Of a stretch of 64,000 nucleotides of DNA, positions 25,634 through 36,166 are shown one piece after another. Source of the stretch: Flavobacterium tiangeerense (GTDB lineage Bacteria > Bacteroidota > Bacteroidia > Flavobacteriales > Flavobacteriaceae); contig NZ_VLKO01000006.1 of assembly GCF_007830355.1 (NCBI RefSeq), forward strand, positions 62,001-126,000. Reading direction: 5' to 3'. Under the pieces are notes generated by a model, which was not told where the DNA came from, ran no database searches, and saw only the letters and a list, made by a program, of their open reading frames with translations. The translations under genes and the position numbers were made by a program. Positions within the stretch are counted from its first letter, which is position 1. Each line of letters begins with the position of its first letter.

Positions 25634-26416
25634 ATGGTAAATCTAAAAAAGTATAACGATGTTTCTAAACTTTTTGTTATATTCTTAACATTTTTTTTTA
25701 TTGCATCCTGCAGTAAACAAAGTTACACTGTTACTAAAATTGAAGGTAAAAGAGTTACAGTAACTGATAAACAAGGAACAAACCTTGAAATAGAAAATTT
25801 TGTCAAACCTTATAGAGAGCATATCAATAAAGATCTTGACAGCGTACTTGCCTATTGTCCAGAAACATTAGATAAAAGCAACGGGAAATGGCAAACAAAA
25901 ATTGGCAATCTTATGGCTGATGTAACTTTGTCACGAGGAAATATTGTTTTTCAGGCCAGAGAAAAAAAGAAAATTGATATTTGCATTTTAAATAGTGGCG
26001 GAATAAGGTCTATATTACCCAAAGGGAATGTGACAGCAAGAACAGCATTTGAAATCATGCCTTTTGAAAACAGTCTCGTAGTAATTGCTTTAAAAGGAGA
26101 ACAAATACTTGAGATGGTTACTTTTTTTATTGCTGAAAAAAAACCACATCCATTGGCTGGAATAACTTTTACTATTGATACTAATAACAATCCTAAAAAC
26201 ATAATGGTTCAAGGAAATCCACTAGATGCAAACACCACGTACTATGTAGGAACCAATGATTATCTTGCTAATGGTGGTGATAACATGAACTTTTTCAAAA
26301 AAGGAATTCAAAAGTTTGATTTAGAATACAAACTACGTAACATACTAATCGATTATTTTAAAGAAGTAGATACCATACCTGTGATTGATGATGTTAGAAT
26401 TACTGAAGAAAAGTAA
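25634..26416 (+). CDS. Lipoprotein with 5'-nucleotidase C-terminal domain
   Basis: 260 residues. Signal peptide with lipobox IASC (Cys26), so it is lipid-anchored in the envelope. The rest is only the substrate-binding C-terminal domain of the UshA-type 5'-nucleotidase family: NSGGIRSILPKGNVTARTAFEIMPFENSLVV and the late NDYLANGGDNMNFF. The metallophosphatase half is a separate gene at 26559. In classical enzymes both domains lie in one chain and rotate against each other, so these two proteins may act together or separately. Confidence 0.88.
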   Translation: MVNLKKYNDVSKLFVIFLTFFFIASCSKQSYTVTKIEGKRVTVTDKQGTNLEIENFVKPYREHINKDLDSVLAYCPETLDKSNGKWQTKIGNLMADVTLSRGNIVFQAREKKKIDICILNSGGIRSILPKGNVTARTAFEIMPFENSLVVIALKGEQILEMVTFFIAEKKPHPLAGITFTIDTNNNPKNIMVQGNPLDANTTYYVGTNDYLANGGDNMNFFKKGIQKFDLEYKLRNILIDYFKEVDTIPVIDDVRITEEK

Positions 26417-26450
26417 TATCTAATTTTTATTAATGATTTTAAATTAGATA
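26417..26450 (+). repeat. AT-rich hairpin between the two nucleotidase halves
   Basis: TATCTAATTT (26417-26426) pairs perfectly with AAATTAGATA (26441-26450), loop 14. It starts right after the stop codon and has no T tract, so it is at most a weak terminator or processing site. Confidence 0.5.
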
Positions 26451-26558
26451 CTAAATAACAATACCTTTTTTGGAAAAACGCACCTACGTTTACAGCAAAA
26501 AAAATAAAAAGCAATCCTAATTCATTTTCAAAAAAATCAATTAGACAAAATATACACC

Positions 26559-27470
26559 ATGAAAAGAAGAGAATTTATAGAGAAAACCGCTGCTGGATCA
26601 GCTTTATTGAGTTTAGGTTTATCCCTAAGTAGTTTTGATACAACCACAGCAAAACAGCTTACCATTTTACATACTAATGATGTTCATAGTTATATAGATC
26701 CATTTCCTGCTGATCATCCGCGTAATGCAAACATGGGCGGAGTAGCGCGAAGAGCTGCTCTTATTGAAAGCATTAGAAAAGAAAATCCGAATGTCCTTCT
26801 CCTTGATGCTGGTGATATTTTTCAAGGCACACCCTATTTTAACTACTACGGAGGGGAACTGGAATTTAAATTAATGAGTATGATGCAATATGACGCCTCT
26901 ACCATAGGTAATCATGATTTTGACAATGGTGTTGATGGACTACGCGCTCAAATGCATCACGCAAAATTTGAATTTCTTTCAGCCAATTATGATTTTAAAA
27001 ATACAGTTATGGATGGATTTGTAAAACCATTCAAAATTTTTAATAAAAATGGTATTAAAGTTGGAGTTTTTGGACTAGGAATTGAACTTGCAGGACTTGT
27101 AGATAAAGGCATGTATAAAGAAACCGTTTATAATAATCCCCTTGAAATTGCTCAAGATATGGTTCGAATTTTAAAACAAGAAAACAAATGCGATATTGTG
27201 ATTTGCTTGTCTCACTTAGGATATAAATACAAAGACGAACCAAACAAAATTTGTGATTTGAAACTTGCCGAACTTACTCAAGATATTGACTTGATCATTG
27301 GTGGACATACCCATACATTTTTAGACAAACCTTCGGTGGTAAAAAACAAACTAGGAAAAGATGTATTAGTAAATCAAGTGGGATGTTACGGAATCAATTT
27401 AGGTAGAATTGATTTTTATGTAGACAATGACAAAACAAAAGCTTTTGAAGGAAAGTCTATCATAGTTTAG
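26559..27470 (+). CDS. Exported metallophosphatase / 5'-nucleotidase catalytic domain
   Basis: 303 residues. Twin-arginine-like start MKRREF followed by a hydrophobic stretch suggests Tat export of the folded metalloprotein. The calcineurin-like motifs are complete: HTNDVH (38-43), DAGD (83-86), GNHD (117-120), SHLG (about 218) and GGHTH (about 247). The protein stops where the C-terminal nucleotidase domain would start; that domain is supplied by the gene at 25634. The domain order in the genome is thus reversed (C-domain gene first). Likely periplasmic nucleotide or phosphoester hydrolysis. Confidence 0.92.
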   Translation: MKRREFIEKTAAGSALLSLGLSLSSFDTTTAKQLTILHTNDVHSYIDPFPADHPRNANMGGVARRAALIESIRKENPNVLLLDAGDIFQGTPYFNYYGGELEFKLMSMMQYDASTIGNHDFDNGVDGLRAQMHHAKFEFLSANYDFKNTVMDGFVKPFKIFNKNGIKVGVFGLGIELAGLVDKGMYKETVYNNPLEIAQDMVRILKQENKCDIVICLSHLGYKYKDEPNKICDLKLAELTQDIDLIIGGHTHTFLDKPSVVKNKLGKDVLVNQVGCYGINLGRIDFYVDNDKTKAFEGKSIIV

Positions 27471-27498
27471 CTTTACTTTTAATTTCAAAAATGACTAA

Positions 27499-28203
27499 CT
27501 ATTGCACTCTATCTTTATGAATATTTTCTGTATCAATTACAAATCTGTAAAATGCATAATAACTACTTACATATAACACCATTCCTAACGGTCTAAAAAA
27601 AGTGGGTGGAAAAGTTGACAAAAAACATTTTTCAATAAAAACTGTGAAATACAATGCCGTAAAGAGGAGTCCATAAATATACAACCAAGGTGAATCGTTG
27701 TTATCATTCATAAAATAATTTGATATTACCAGCCCTGCCATAATTGATATTACAATGTTTTGAATCACTATTCCATAAAAACTTGATGTATTAATTTCAT
27801 CTGCAATAGAAAGTAGGTAAGAAAAAATAAATAAAGTGGGGATAATTGCTATTACCACTGGGATAAAATCTTTCACTTTATTTATTTTTATAATATAACT
27901 TATAAGTAAAGACCTGTGTATAATATAACCCGCTAGCGCTGCAAGGGAAAAATAAGATGAATTAGGTATTAACAAAACACTCACAATAAATAAAAAAATA
28001 CTAGCTAAAATAAAAAGTGTATTTCTAACTTTTGAAGTAATTAAATATAAGATTAAAATCAAAAGGGCTATAAAGGGTTTAAATGCAAAAAGTATCGGTT
28101 CAAAAGATGACAATTCTGCAATAACCTCAATTAATGCAAATACAAACATAAAAGCTATTAATGCCTTTTCGATCAAACTACTTTTAACATTATAAATTTT
28201 CAT
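27499..28203 (-). CDS. Multi-pass membrane protein, divergent YhhN-like
   Basis: 234 residues with about seven or eight hydrophobic helices. The FAFKPFIALL segment and the helix with a central His (AGYIIHRSLLISYI) parallel positions in YhhN/TMEM86 lysoplasmalogenases (compare the protein at 51778), but the Gly-Asp of that family is missing. It could be an inactive or functionally shifted paralog, or unrelated. It begins 1 base before the ligA stop codon region on the same strand and so is co-transcribed with ligA. Confidence 0.5.
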   Translation of the reverse strand: MKIYNVKSSLIEKALIAFMFVFALIEVIAELSSFEPILFAFKPFIALLILILYLITSKVRNTLFILASIFLFIVSVLLIPNSSYFSLAALAGYIIHRSLLISYIIKINKVKDFIPVVIAIIPTLFIFSYLLSIADEINTSSFYGIVIQNIVISIMAGLVISNYFMNDNNDSPWLYIYGLLFTALYFTVFIEKCFLSTFPPTFFRPLGMVLYVSSYYAFYRFVIDTENIHKDRVQ

Positions 28204-28204
28204 T

Positions 28205-30261
<2,057 letters not shown>

Positions 30262-30280
30262 AAAAGAATTAGCAATATAT

Positions 30281-30754
30281 TTAAGAAGCTATAATTGTAT
30301 TTATTTGCTGGTATAATTGACCGTCACTTAAAAAAGAACCTTGTTGTATCAATTCAAAAATTGAAGAATTGCGTTCTTCAGTAAATTCTTTTTTACCTAC
30401 TTTCATTTCAATGGTATCTGTAAACATATTGTCGCTAAGCCATTGCAATCCCTCACGAGTTAAAAAATCGACATCTGGAACCAGAGATTTTAAAACAATA
30501 GATTGTACATGTGTATCAAAACAGTGAAAAAGAAAAATATGATTTTTAGAAAAATGTTCTAAATAAGTTGCTTTAGAAAGTACACCTTCCCAAATCAAAT
30601 CTGAGAAAACATCCAATTCTTGTTCAGCCACTTCTGGTTTTTCAGCTTTAATTTTATCCCACTCTGCTTTATCAATAGCTTGAGTGGCTAAAAAATTTGT
30701 AAATTCTTGCGTCAGTTCTTCAAACTGCTCTTTGGTCAATCGAGTATATTTCAT
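30281..30754 (-). CDS. DUF6495 family protein
   Basis: 157 residues, acidic, mostly helical, with no signal peptide or membrane segment. The segments MKYTRLTKEQFEELTQEF, FSDLIWEGVLSKATYLEHFS and GLQWLSDNMFTD are characteristic of a Bacteroidota-restricted family without known function. It precedes ligA on the same strand with a 75-base gap that is mostly the hairpin. Context gives no role. Confidence 0.75.
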   Translation of the reverse strand: MKYTRLTKEQFEELTQEFTNFLATQAIDKAEWDKIKAEKPEVAEQELDVFSDLIWEGVLSKATYLEHFSKNHIFLFHCFDTHVQSIVLKSLVPDVDFLTREGLQWLSDNMFTDTIEMKVGKKEFTEERNSSIFELIQQGSFLSDGQLYQQINTIIAS

Positions 30755-30824
30755 TGTATAATTGTTAATCTAAAATTATAATTCAAAAATGCTTTTCGTG
30801 AATGCAAATTTAAAACTAAATCAT

Positions 30825-30855
30825 AAAAAAGCCTTCTTTTTCAAGAAGGCTTTCT
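30825..30855 (-). terminator. Terminator of the TonB-dependent receptor gene
   Basis: On the minus strand AAAGCCTTCTT and AAGAAGGCTTT pair around a short loop, followed by six T. Confidence 0.85.
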
Positions 30856-30872
30856 ATTAATTTCTAAATAGA

Positions 30873-33800
30873 TTAGAAAATATATCTAATTCCAAACTGT
30901 GCTTGCCATCTTGATAATAAACTTGCATCGTAATTGAACGTTTTAGTTTGTGTTCCATTAAAAGTATAAGTAGGAATTTTTGTAGTTTGATTAACAGTTA
31001 CTCCTATTGGTTGAATACTAGTAGGAACTTGTACTAATCCCCAATCAGAATTTAATAAATTTCCAACATTTAAGATATCAATACTAAACTGTATTGTATT
31101 TGTTTTATCTGAAGTAGAAGATGGTTTAAAATTATAATCTTGAATTAATTTCATATCCCATTTTCCTCTCCATGGTGCTAATGCGCCATAACGCTCAGCA
31201 TATTGACCTCTTCTTTCACTTAAATATTTATCTTGATTGATGAAAGCATCAAATGCTGCACCTTGTCCCGCTCCACTAAATGTCATAGCTCCAATTTCAG
31301 CCGTCGTAGGCACATAAATTAAATCATTATTAACAGATCCGTCATTGTTAATATCACCTCCATAGATATAATTAAAACGACCACCCTGTGCATATTCGAA
31401 AAATGTTGAAACAGTAGTTGCCCACTTGTCATTCGAACCGTATTTCCATTTCTTAGATGCAACACCAATAAAACGGTGCGTATCTCCGTATTTTGAATTA
31501 GACAAAACGGCATCATTTACATTACCCAAAGCTGGATTAAATGCAAATGCATCACCCGTGATTTCAGCTTCAATAGAGTTTACATCTTTAGCTATTAAAT
31601 AATTATAAGCTAAACTGGCAAATAAACCGTTATCAAAGTTTTTTTGCAACTTAAATGATGTGTTTAAAACATATCCTTTATTAGAATTAGTCATTACATA
31701 AGCGTTATTAGCGCCTTTGTCTGTAGCATTGTAAATTACTCTTTTATCAACACCCGCAAGAATTCCAGATGGAGTTCTTAAACCCCAGTTTTGCACATGA
31801 ACACCGTTGATATCTTTGTTGTAAGACATATCAAAAGTTGCAATATAATTGTTTTTGAAACGGTGATCTAAACCTAAACTTGATCTCCATACTTGAGGCC
31901 ACTTAAAGTTTTTATCCATAATTTGAAAGAAACCATCATCAGCACCACTCACTTGATTTCCTAACCATACAAATGGAAGTTTTCCAGTAAATACACCAGA
32001 TCCACCACGTATTTGAGTTGTTTTATCTCCTTTAACATCCCAATTGAAACCCATTCTTGGTGACCAAAGTAATTTATCTGTTGGTAATGTAGTCGAAATT
32101 AATGTTTCATTAGCCTTCGTTTTAGGATTGTAATACAAGACACTGTTATTTCTTGTAGCTCCGTTTTGAGTATCAATATATTTTTGAATCAAATCAGAAG
32201 TATCAAAATACAACGGTTTGTCAACTCTTAATCCTAATGAAAGTTTGAAATTATCGGTAATATTCCAATCATCTTGAGCATATAATGCAGCTTGACCTAC
32301 ATTAAGCTCAGCCAATTTCCATCCATTATCTGAACCTACTTTAAAGTTGTTCTTAGCTGCATCAGTAGTTTGTGCATACAATAAATTTTGAGCAATAATA
32401 CTTGTTGCAAATGGTTTAGCAGCATCATTCAAAAAGTCTTGAACACTAAAGTATGGAGAGAAAAAAGTTCCAGCATATCCATTTGGATTACCAAAATTGT
32501 CATATCCTGCCAAATTAAATGAATTTTCAAATTGATATTTCTCAAAAGAAGCACCAAAAGTAAAAGCATGCTTACCTGCTGTATAACTTAAATTGTTTGT
32601 GATTTGAAGCACTTTTTGGTCTAGAGTATTGTTGATCGAAAAAGGTTCGTGACCAGCAATAATGTAATTTGAACCATTACTCTGAATATTAATTACTGGA
32701 GCTGGCTCAGAAAAAGGATCTCTAAAATCATTAAAATGAGTATAACCCGCTTGTAATTTATTAGAAACAGTTTCGCTTATTTTGGAGTTTAACTCAACTA
32801 AAAAAGATCTTAATTCATTGTTAATTTGATATCCAGATTTTTCGAATTGTAGTGTATTTGCATCTGGACCTCTAAATCCTAAAGCAGATGGATGAGCAGG
32901 TTTGTCTTTTGCAGCATTCAAAAAGTTGTAAATAACAGCCAATTTATTGTTGTCATTAATGTTCCAATCTAATTTTATAATCCCTTTATTAGAATTCGTA
33001 TTGTGTTTAAATCCTTGGTAAGCACCTGTGTTGTAACCCAATCTTCCTAAAGCAGCTGATACTGCAACCAAATCAGATTCTAAAACTCTTGATTCATTTA
33101 CACCTGTAACACCATCACCATTATTAGCAACAAAATTTGATCCTAAGTCACTACGCTTATCAATTTCATAATTGGCAAAGAAAAATAACTTGTCTTTTAC
33201 TATTGGACCTCCAAAGCTAAATCCAGCTTGTGTTTGCTCCAACGAAGGTACAAAAATCTCTTGTCCTTTTATTTTACTTCCTGTTAGATCTTGATTTCTA
33301 AAGAAAGCATAAGCAGTACCATGAAATTCATTGGTACCTGATTTAGTAACTGCATTTACAGATGCACCTGTAAAACCAGATAAGGTAACATCATAAGGCG
33401 CTGTAGCAACCTGAATTTGTTCTATTGCATCCAACGAAATAGGTTGAGAACCCGTTTGCCCACCTGGAGTTGCAGCATCTAATCCAAAAGGATTATTAAA
33501 AACGGCTCCGTTCAAAGAATAACTGTTGTATTGATCGTTACGTCCTCCAAAAGAACCTCCACTTGCAGATGGCTCTAAACGAGTAAAATCATCCGCTGAC
33601 CTTGAGATTGACGGCAACGAAGTTAATTCTTTTCTACCAATGGTAGTTTCGGCACCTGTTCTTCCATTACCAAATACTTTGTTTTTAGAACCTGTAACTT
33701 TTACCTCGCTAAGTTGTTGACTCACGTCGCTTAGTTGCGCATCTAAAATTAATGCTTTACCTAACTCTAAAAATACTTCATTGTACACTTGAGATTCATA

Positions 33801-34049
33801 ACCTACAAAGGAAATAGTAATTTTATAAGGTCCACCAATACGCATGTTAAGCATATTGTACCTACCGTCTACATTCGAAACTCCAGAATATTTAGATCCT
33901 GTAGGAGTATGAATAGCTAAAATAGTTGCAGCTGGAAGTGTTTCACCTGCTGAACTTTTTACAATTCCTTTAATACTTGATGTTGTAGTTTGTCCTAACA
34001 AGGTAACAGAACTACAAAAAATCAGAAGTAATGTAATTAATTTTTTCAT
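30873..34049 (-). CDS. Oar-like TonB-dependent outer-membrane receptor with carboxypeptidase-regulatory domain
   Basis: 1058 residues. Signal peptide 1-20. A carboxypeptidase-regulatory-like beta sandwich (about 22-105; GIVKSSAGETLPAATILAI) precedes the plug (about 115-240; LTSLPSISRSADDFTRLEP, NAVTKSGTNEFHG) and a large 22-strand barrel ending in RYIF. Oar-type receptors transport large substrates such as peptides across the outer membrane, powered by TonB. No SusD-like partner is encoded next to it, which fits Oar rather than SusC proteins. Substrate unknown. Its -7 element abuts the terminator of the ribosomal operon. Confidence 0.92.
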   Translation of the reverse strand: MKKLITLLLIFCSSVTLLGQTTTSSIKGIVKSSAGETLPAATILAIHTPTGSKYSGVSNVDGRYNMLNMRIGGPYKITISFVGYESQVYNEVFLELGKALILDAQLSDVSQQLSEVKVTGSKNKVFGNGRTGAETTIGRKELTSLPSISRSADDFTRLEPSASGGSFGGRNDQYNSYSLNGAVFNNPFGLDAATPGGQTGSQPISLDAIEQIQVATAPYDVTLSGFTGASVNAVTKSGTNEFHGTAYAFFRNQDLTGSKIKGQEIFVPSLEQTQAGFSFGGPIVKDKLFFFANYEIDKRSDLGSNFVANNGDGVTGVNESRVLESDLVAVSAALGRLGYNTGAYQGFKHNTNSNKGIIKLDWNINDNNKLAVIYNFLNAAKDKPAHPSALGFRGPDANTLQFEKSGYQINNELRSFLVELNSKISETVSNKLQAGYTHFNDFRDPFSEPAPVINIQSNGSNYIIAGHEPFSINNTLDQKVLQITNNLSYTAGKHAFTFGASFEKYQFENSFNLAGYDNFGNPNGYAGTFFSPYFSVQDFLNDAAKPFATSIIAQNLLYAQTTDAAKNNFKVGSDNGWKLAELNVGQAALYAQDDWNITDNFKLSLGLRVDKPLYFDTSDLIQKYIDTQNGATRNNSVLYYNPKTKANETLISTTLPTDKLLWSPRMGFNWDVKGDKTTQIRGGSGVFTGKLPFVWLGNQVSGADDGFFQIMDKNFKWPQVWRSSLGLDHRFKNNYIATFDMSYNKDINGVHVQNWGLRTPSGILAGVDKRVIYNATDKGANNAYVMTNSNKGYVLNTSFKLQKNFDNGLFASLAYNYLIAKDVNSIEAEITGDAFAFNPALGNVNDAVLSNSKYGDTHRFIGVASKKWKYGSNDKWATTVSTFFEYAQGGRFNYIYGGDINNDGSVNNDLIYVPTTAEIGAMTFSGAGQGAAFDAFINQDKYLSERRGQYAERYGALAPWRGKWDMKLIQDYNFKPSSTSDKTNTIQFSIDILNVGNLLNSDWGLVQVPTSIQPIGVTVNQTTKIPTYTFNGTQTKTFNYDASLLSRWQAQFGIRYIF

Positions 34050-34076
34050 TTGCTTAATTGTGTGTTATTTGTGGCG

Positions 34077-34084
34077 CAAAATTA
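34077..34084 (-). promoter_or_regulatory. Putative -7 element of the TonB receptor gene
   Basis: Minus strand TAATTTTG, exact consensus, 27 bases before the ATG. It starts one base after the T tract of the rplI terminator, so any -33 element would fall inside that hairpin. Confidence 0.45.
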
Positions 34085-34085
34085 A

Positions 34086-34117
34086 GCAAAAAAAAATCAC
34101 TCCGAAGAGTGATTTTA
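34086..34117 (-). terminator. Terminator of rpsF-rpsR-rplI with UUCG loop
   Basis: Minus-strand stem AAATCACTC / GAGTGATTT closed by C-UUCG-G, the very stable tetraloop, followed by nine T. Confidence 0.88.
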
Positions 34118-34147
34118 ATAAATTATTAACAAAAAGTTAATGATTTT

Positions 34148-34588
34148 TTATTTTTCTGCAACAATCTCATAGTCTAATTCAACTATAACATCTCTGTGTA
34201 AACGAACACTTGCATTATATTTACCAGTACGTTTTACGATACCGCTAGTGATAAATTTTCTGTCAATTGTTTGACCACCTTTAGCTAATGCTTCAGCAAT
34301 GTCAATATTAGTGATAGAACCAAATAATTTTTCACCACCTGCTTTAGCAAATATTTTAATTTCAATAGCTTTTAAAGCTTCACCTAAAGCTTTTGCATCA
34401 GCAACTACTTTAGCTTCTTTGTGAGCTCTTTGCTTTAAGTTTTCAGCTAATACTTTCTTTGCAGATGAAGTAGCTAATTGAGCAAATCCTTGTGGAATTA
34501 AAAAATTACGACCATAACCGTTTTTTACAGTTACTACATCATCTTTAAATCCTAAATTTTGAACATCTTGTTTTAAAATAAGTTCCAT
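34148..34588 (-). CDS. rplI: 50S ribosomal protein L9
   Basis: 146 residues. The N-terminal RNA-binding domain has LKQDVQNLGFKDDVVTVKNGYGRNFLIPQG, the L9 signature; a long connecting helix leads to the C-terminal domain (LFGSITNIDIAEAL). It binds 23S rRNA. Last gene of the rpsF-rpsR-rplI operon. An AAAGGA purine stretch lies upstream of the ATG, and the seven bases just before the ATG can pair with a segment 38 bases further upstream. Confidence 0.97.
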   Translation of the reverse strand: MELILKQDVQNLGFKDDVVTVKNGYGRNFLIPQGFAQLATSSAKKVLAENLKQRAHKEAKVVADAKALGEALKAIEIKIFAKAGGEKLFGSITNIDIAEALAKGGQTIDRKFITSGIVKRTGKYNASVRLHRDVIVELDYEIVAEK

Positions 34589-34640
34589 GTTGTTGTCCTT
34601 TATTATAGAAGTTAGGTTTCATGATTAGAAAACCAACAAC
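34589..34640 (-). promoter_or_regulatory. Possible hairpin covering the rplI start region
   Basis: On the minus-strand mRNA GTTGTTG (34640-34634) can pair with CAACAAC (34595-34589), which directly precedes the ATG; a second short GGTTT/AAACC stem nests inside. This could tune L9 translation; the 7-bp stem is modest. Confidence 0.35.
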
Positions 34641-34652
34641 TGAGTTTTAATA

Positions 34653-34949
34653 TTATTTAAGTAAATCCGCCACGTAAGGCATCAAAGCAATGTGACGTGC
34701 TCTTTTCACAGCAACTGAAACTTTTCTTTGGTATTTTAATGAAGTTCCTGTTAAACGACGTGGTAAAATTTTACCTTGCTCATTAACGAATTTCAATAAG
34801 AAATCAGCATCTTTGTAATCAATATACTTGATACCTGATTTTTTGAAACGACAATACTTTTTAGTTTTGTTTGTTTCTATGTTCAAAGGCGTTAAATATC
34901 TTATATCTCCGTCTTTTTTTCCTGAAGCCGATTGTTGTAATGTTGCCAT
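34653..34949 (-). CDS. rpsR: 30S ribosomal protein S18
   Basis: 98 residues, with a Bacteroidota-type N-terminal extension. [41 protein letters not shown] is the S18 core; the Cys-containing YCRFKK start is typical. It binds the small subunit platform together with S6, encoded 5 bases upstream. Confidence 0.97.
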   Translation of the reverse strand: MATLQQSASGKKDGDIRYLTPLNIETNKTKKYCRFKKSGIKYIDYKDADFLLKFVNEQGKILPRRLTGTSLKYQRKVSVAVKRARHIALMPYVADLLK

Positions 34950-34954
34950 AATAA

Positions 34955-35296
34955 TTAAGCTTTTGTAGATTTTAATTTAGTTCTTCTTCTCTCAGCCCAT
35001 GAAATAGCATGTTTATCAAGACTTACAGTCAAGAAACGCATTACTCTTTCGTCACGTCTAAATTCAGTTTCAAAAGCGATAAGAACCTCACCAGCTACTT
35101 TGAACTCGAATAAATGGTAAAAACCACTTTTCTTGTTTTGAATTTCGTAAGCCATTTTTTTAAGACCCCAGTCTTCTTTAGACACCATTTCAGCACCTCT
35201 ACTAGTAAGAAAATCTTCAAATTTGCTTACTGTTTCCTTTACCTGAACTTCAGATAAAACGGGATTTAAAATGAAAACAGTTTCATAATGATTCAT
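34955..35296 (-). CDS. rpsF: 30S ribosomal protein S6
   Basis: 113 residues. [36 protein letters not shown] and [12 protein letters not shown] are the S6 pattern. S6 binds S18 and 16S rRNA in the platform. First gene of the operon. A -7 box 29 bases upstream predicts a leader of about 25 bases, too short for the known S6:S18-binding leader structure. Confidence 0.97.
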   Translation of the reverse strand: MNHYETVFILNPVLSEVQVKETVSKFEDFLTSRGAEMVSKEDWGLKKMAYEIQNKKSGFYHLFEFKVAGEVLIAFETEFRRDERVMRFLTVSLDKHAISWAERRRTKLKSTKA

Positions 35297-35324
35297 AAAA
35301 ATATATTTATTGTTAATTTGGGTG

Positions 35325-35332
35325 CAAAAGTA
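35325..35332 (-). promoter_or_regulatory. -7 element of the rpsF operon
   Basis: Minus strand TACTTTTG, exact consensus, 28 bases before the rpsF ATG. The upstream spacer is purely A/T without a TTG. Confidence 0.55.
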
Positions 35333-35458
35333 ATAAAAAATTTAAATAAAAAAATATTTTTGTTGTTTTTATCGACGTAAAGTAAAAAAATCCGATTAAT
35401 TGAAACAACTTAAATTAAAAGTAGTATATTTACGCAATCTAATAAATAAAACTTTATT

Positions 35459-36154
35459 ATGAAATTAAACTGTGTAGTAGTCGATGATAGTTCTATACAA
35501 AGAATGATCATCGCAAAGTTAGTAAATAACCATCAAAATCTTAATCTTCTTGGAGATTTCTCTAATGCTATTGAGGCTAAAAATTATATGTCTATTCATG
35601 ATGTTGATCTTATATTTTTAGACATTGAAATGCCTGTAATAAGTGGTTTTGATTTTTTAGATGGTTTAAAAACGAAACCACAAATCGTTTTCATTACATC
35701 AAAAGCAGAGTATGCCATGAAAGCATTTGATTATGATGCTACGGATTATCTTCAAAAACCAATTGCAATAGACCGTTTTAATGCAGCAGTTAAAAGAGCA
35801 ATTGACAATTACCAATTAAAGAAAGAAAACAAGGAAGAAGAAGGAGAACATATATTCATAAAAAGTAATCTAAAAAAACTTAAAATTTTTACTTCTAAGA
35901 TTAAATGGATCGAAGCCTTTGGAGATTATGTAAAAGTAGTTACAGAAGACGACAGTAATTTAGTTCTCTCTACTATGAAAGCTTTTGAAAACGATTTACC
36001 CAAAGATAAATTTGTTCGCGTACATAAATCATATATTATCAATATAGACAAAGTAGAACGATTTAACAGCAAGTTTGCTGAAATAGGATCAACTAAAATT
36101 CCATTAAGTCGTCATAAAAAAGAGGATTTAGTAAAAGCTTTATCTTTTACCTAA
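35459..36154 (+). CDS. LytTR-family response regulator
   Basis: 231 residues. Receiver domain 1-120 with acidic pair Asp9-Asp10, phosphoacceptor Asp55 in LIFLDIEMP, and the switch lysine in LQKPI. A LytTR DNA-binding domain follows (about 128-228; WIEAFGDYVKVV, FVRVHKSYIIN, IPLSRHKKEDL). It should be phosphorylated by a partner of the LytS/YehU type; no such kinase is adjacent, so it is an orphan. A TATATTTA sequence upstream resembles a -7 box with one mismatch. The gene stands alone on the plus strand between two minus-strand blocks. Confidence 0.92.
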   Translation: MKLNCVVVDDSSIQRMIIAKLVNNHQNLNLLGDFSNAIEAKNYMSIHDVDLIFLDIEMPVISGFDFLDGLKTKPQIVFITSKAEYAMKAFDYDATDYLQKPIAIDRFNAAVKRAIDNYQLKKENKEEEGEHIFIKSNLKKLKIFTSKIKWIEAFGDYVKVVTEDDSNLVLSTMKAFENDLPKDKFVRVHKSYIINIDKVERFNSKFAEIGSTKIPLSRHKKEDLVKALSFT

Positions 36155-36166
36155 ATCATTATACTA

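Noticed and set aside
25634-27470. Frameshifted single 5'-nucleotidase gene
   Set aside because: Each half has its own start codon, export signal and stop, and the domain order is reversed, so one frameshift cannot explain it.
35297-35330. S6:S18-binding leader RNA upstream of rpsF
   Set aside because: The predicted leader of about 25 bases is too short and A/T-only to form the known structure.
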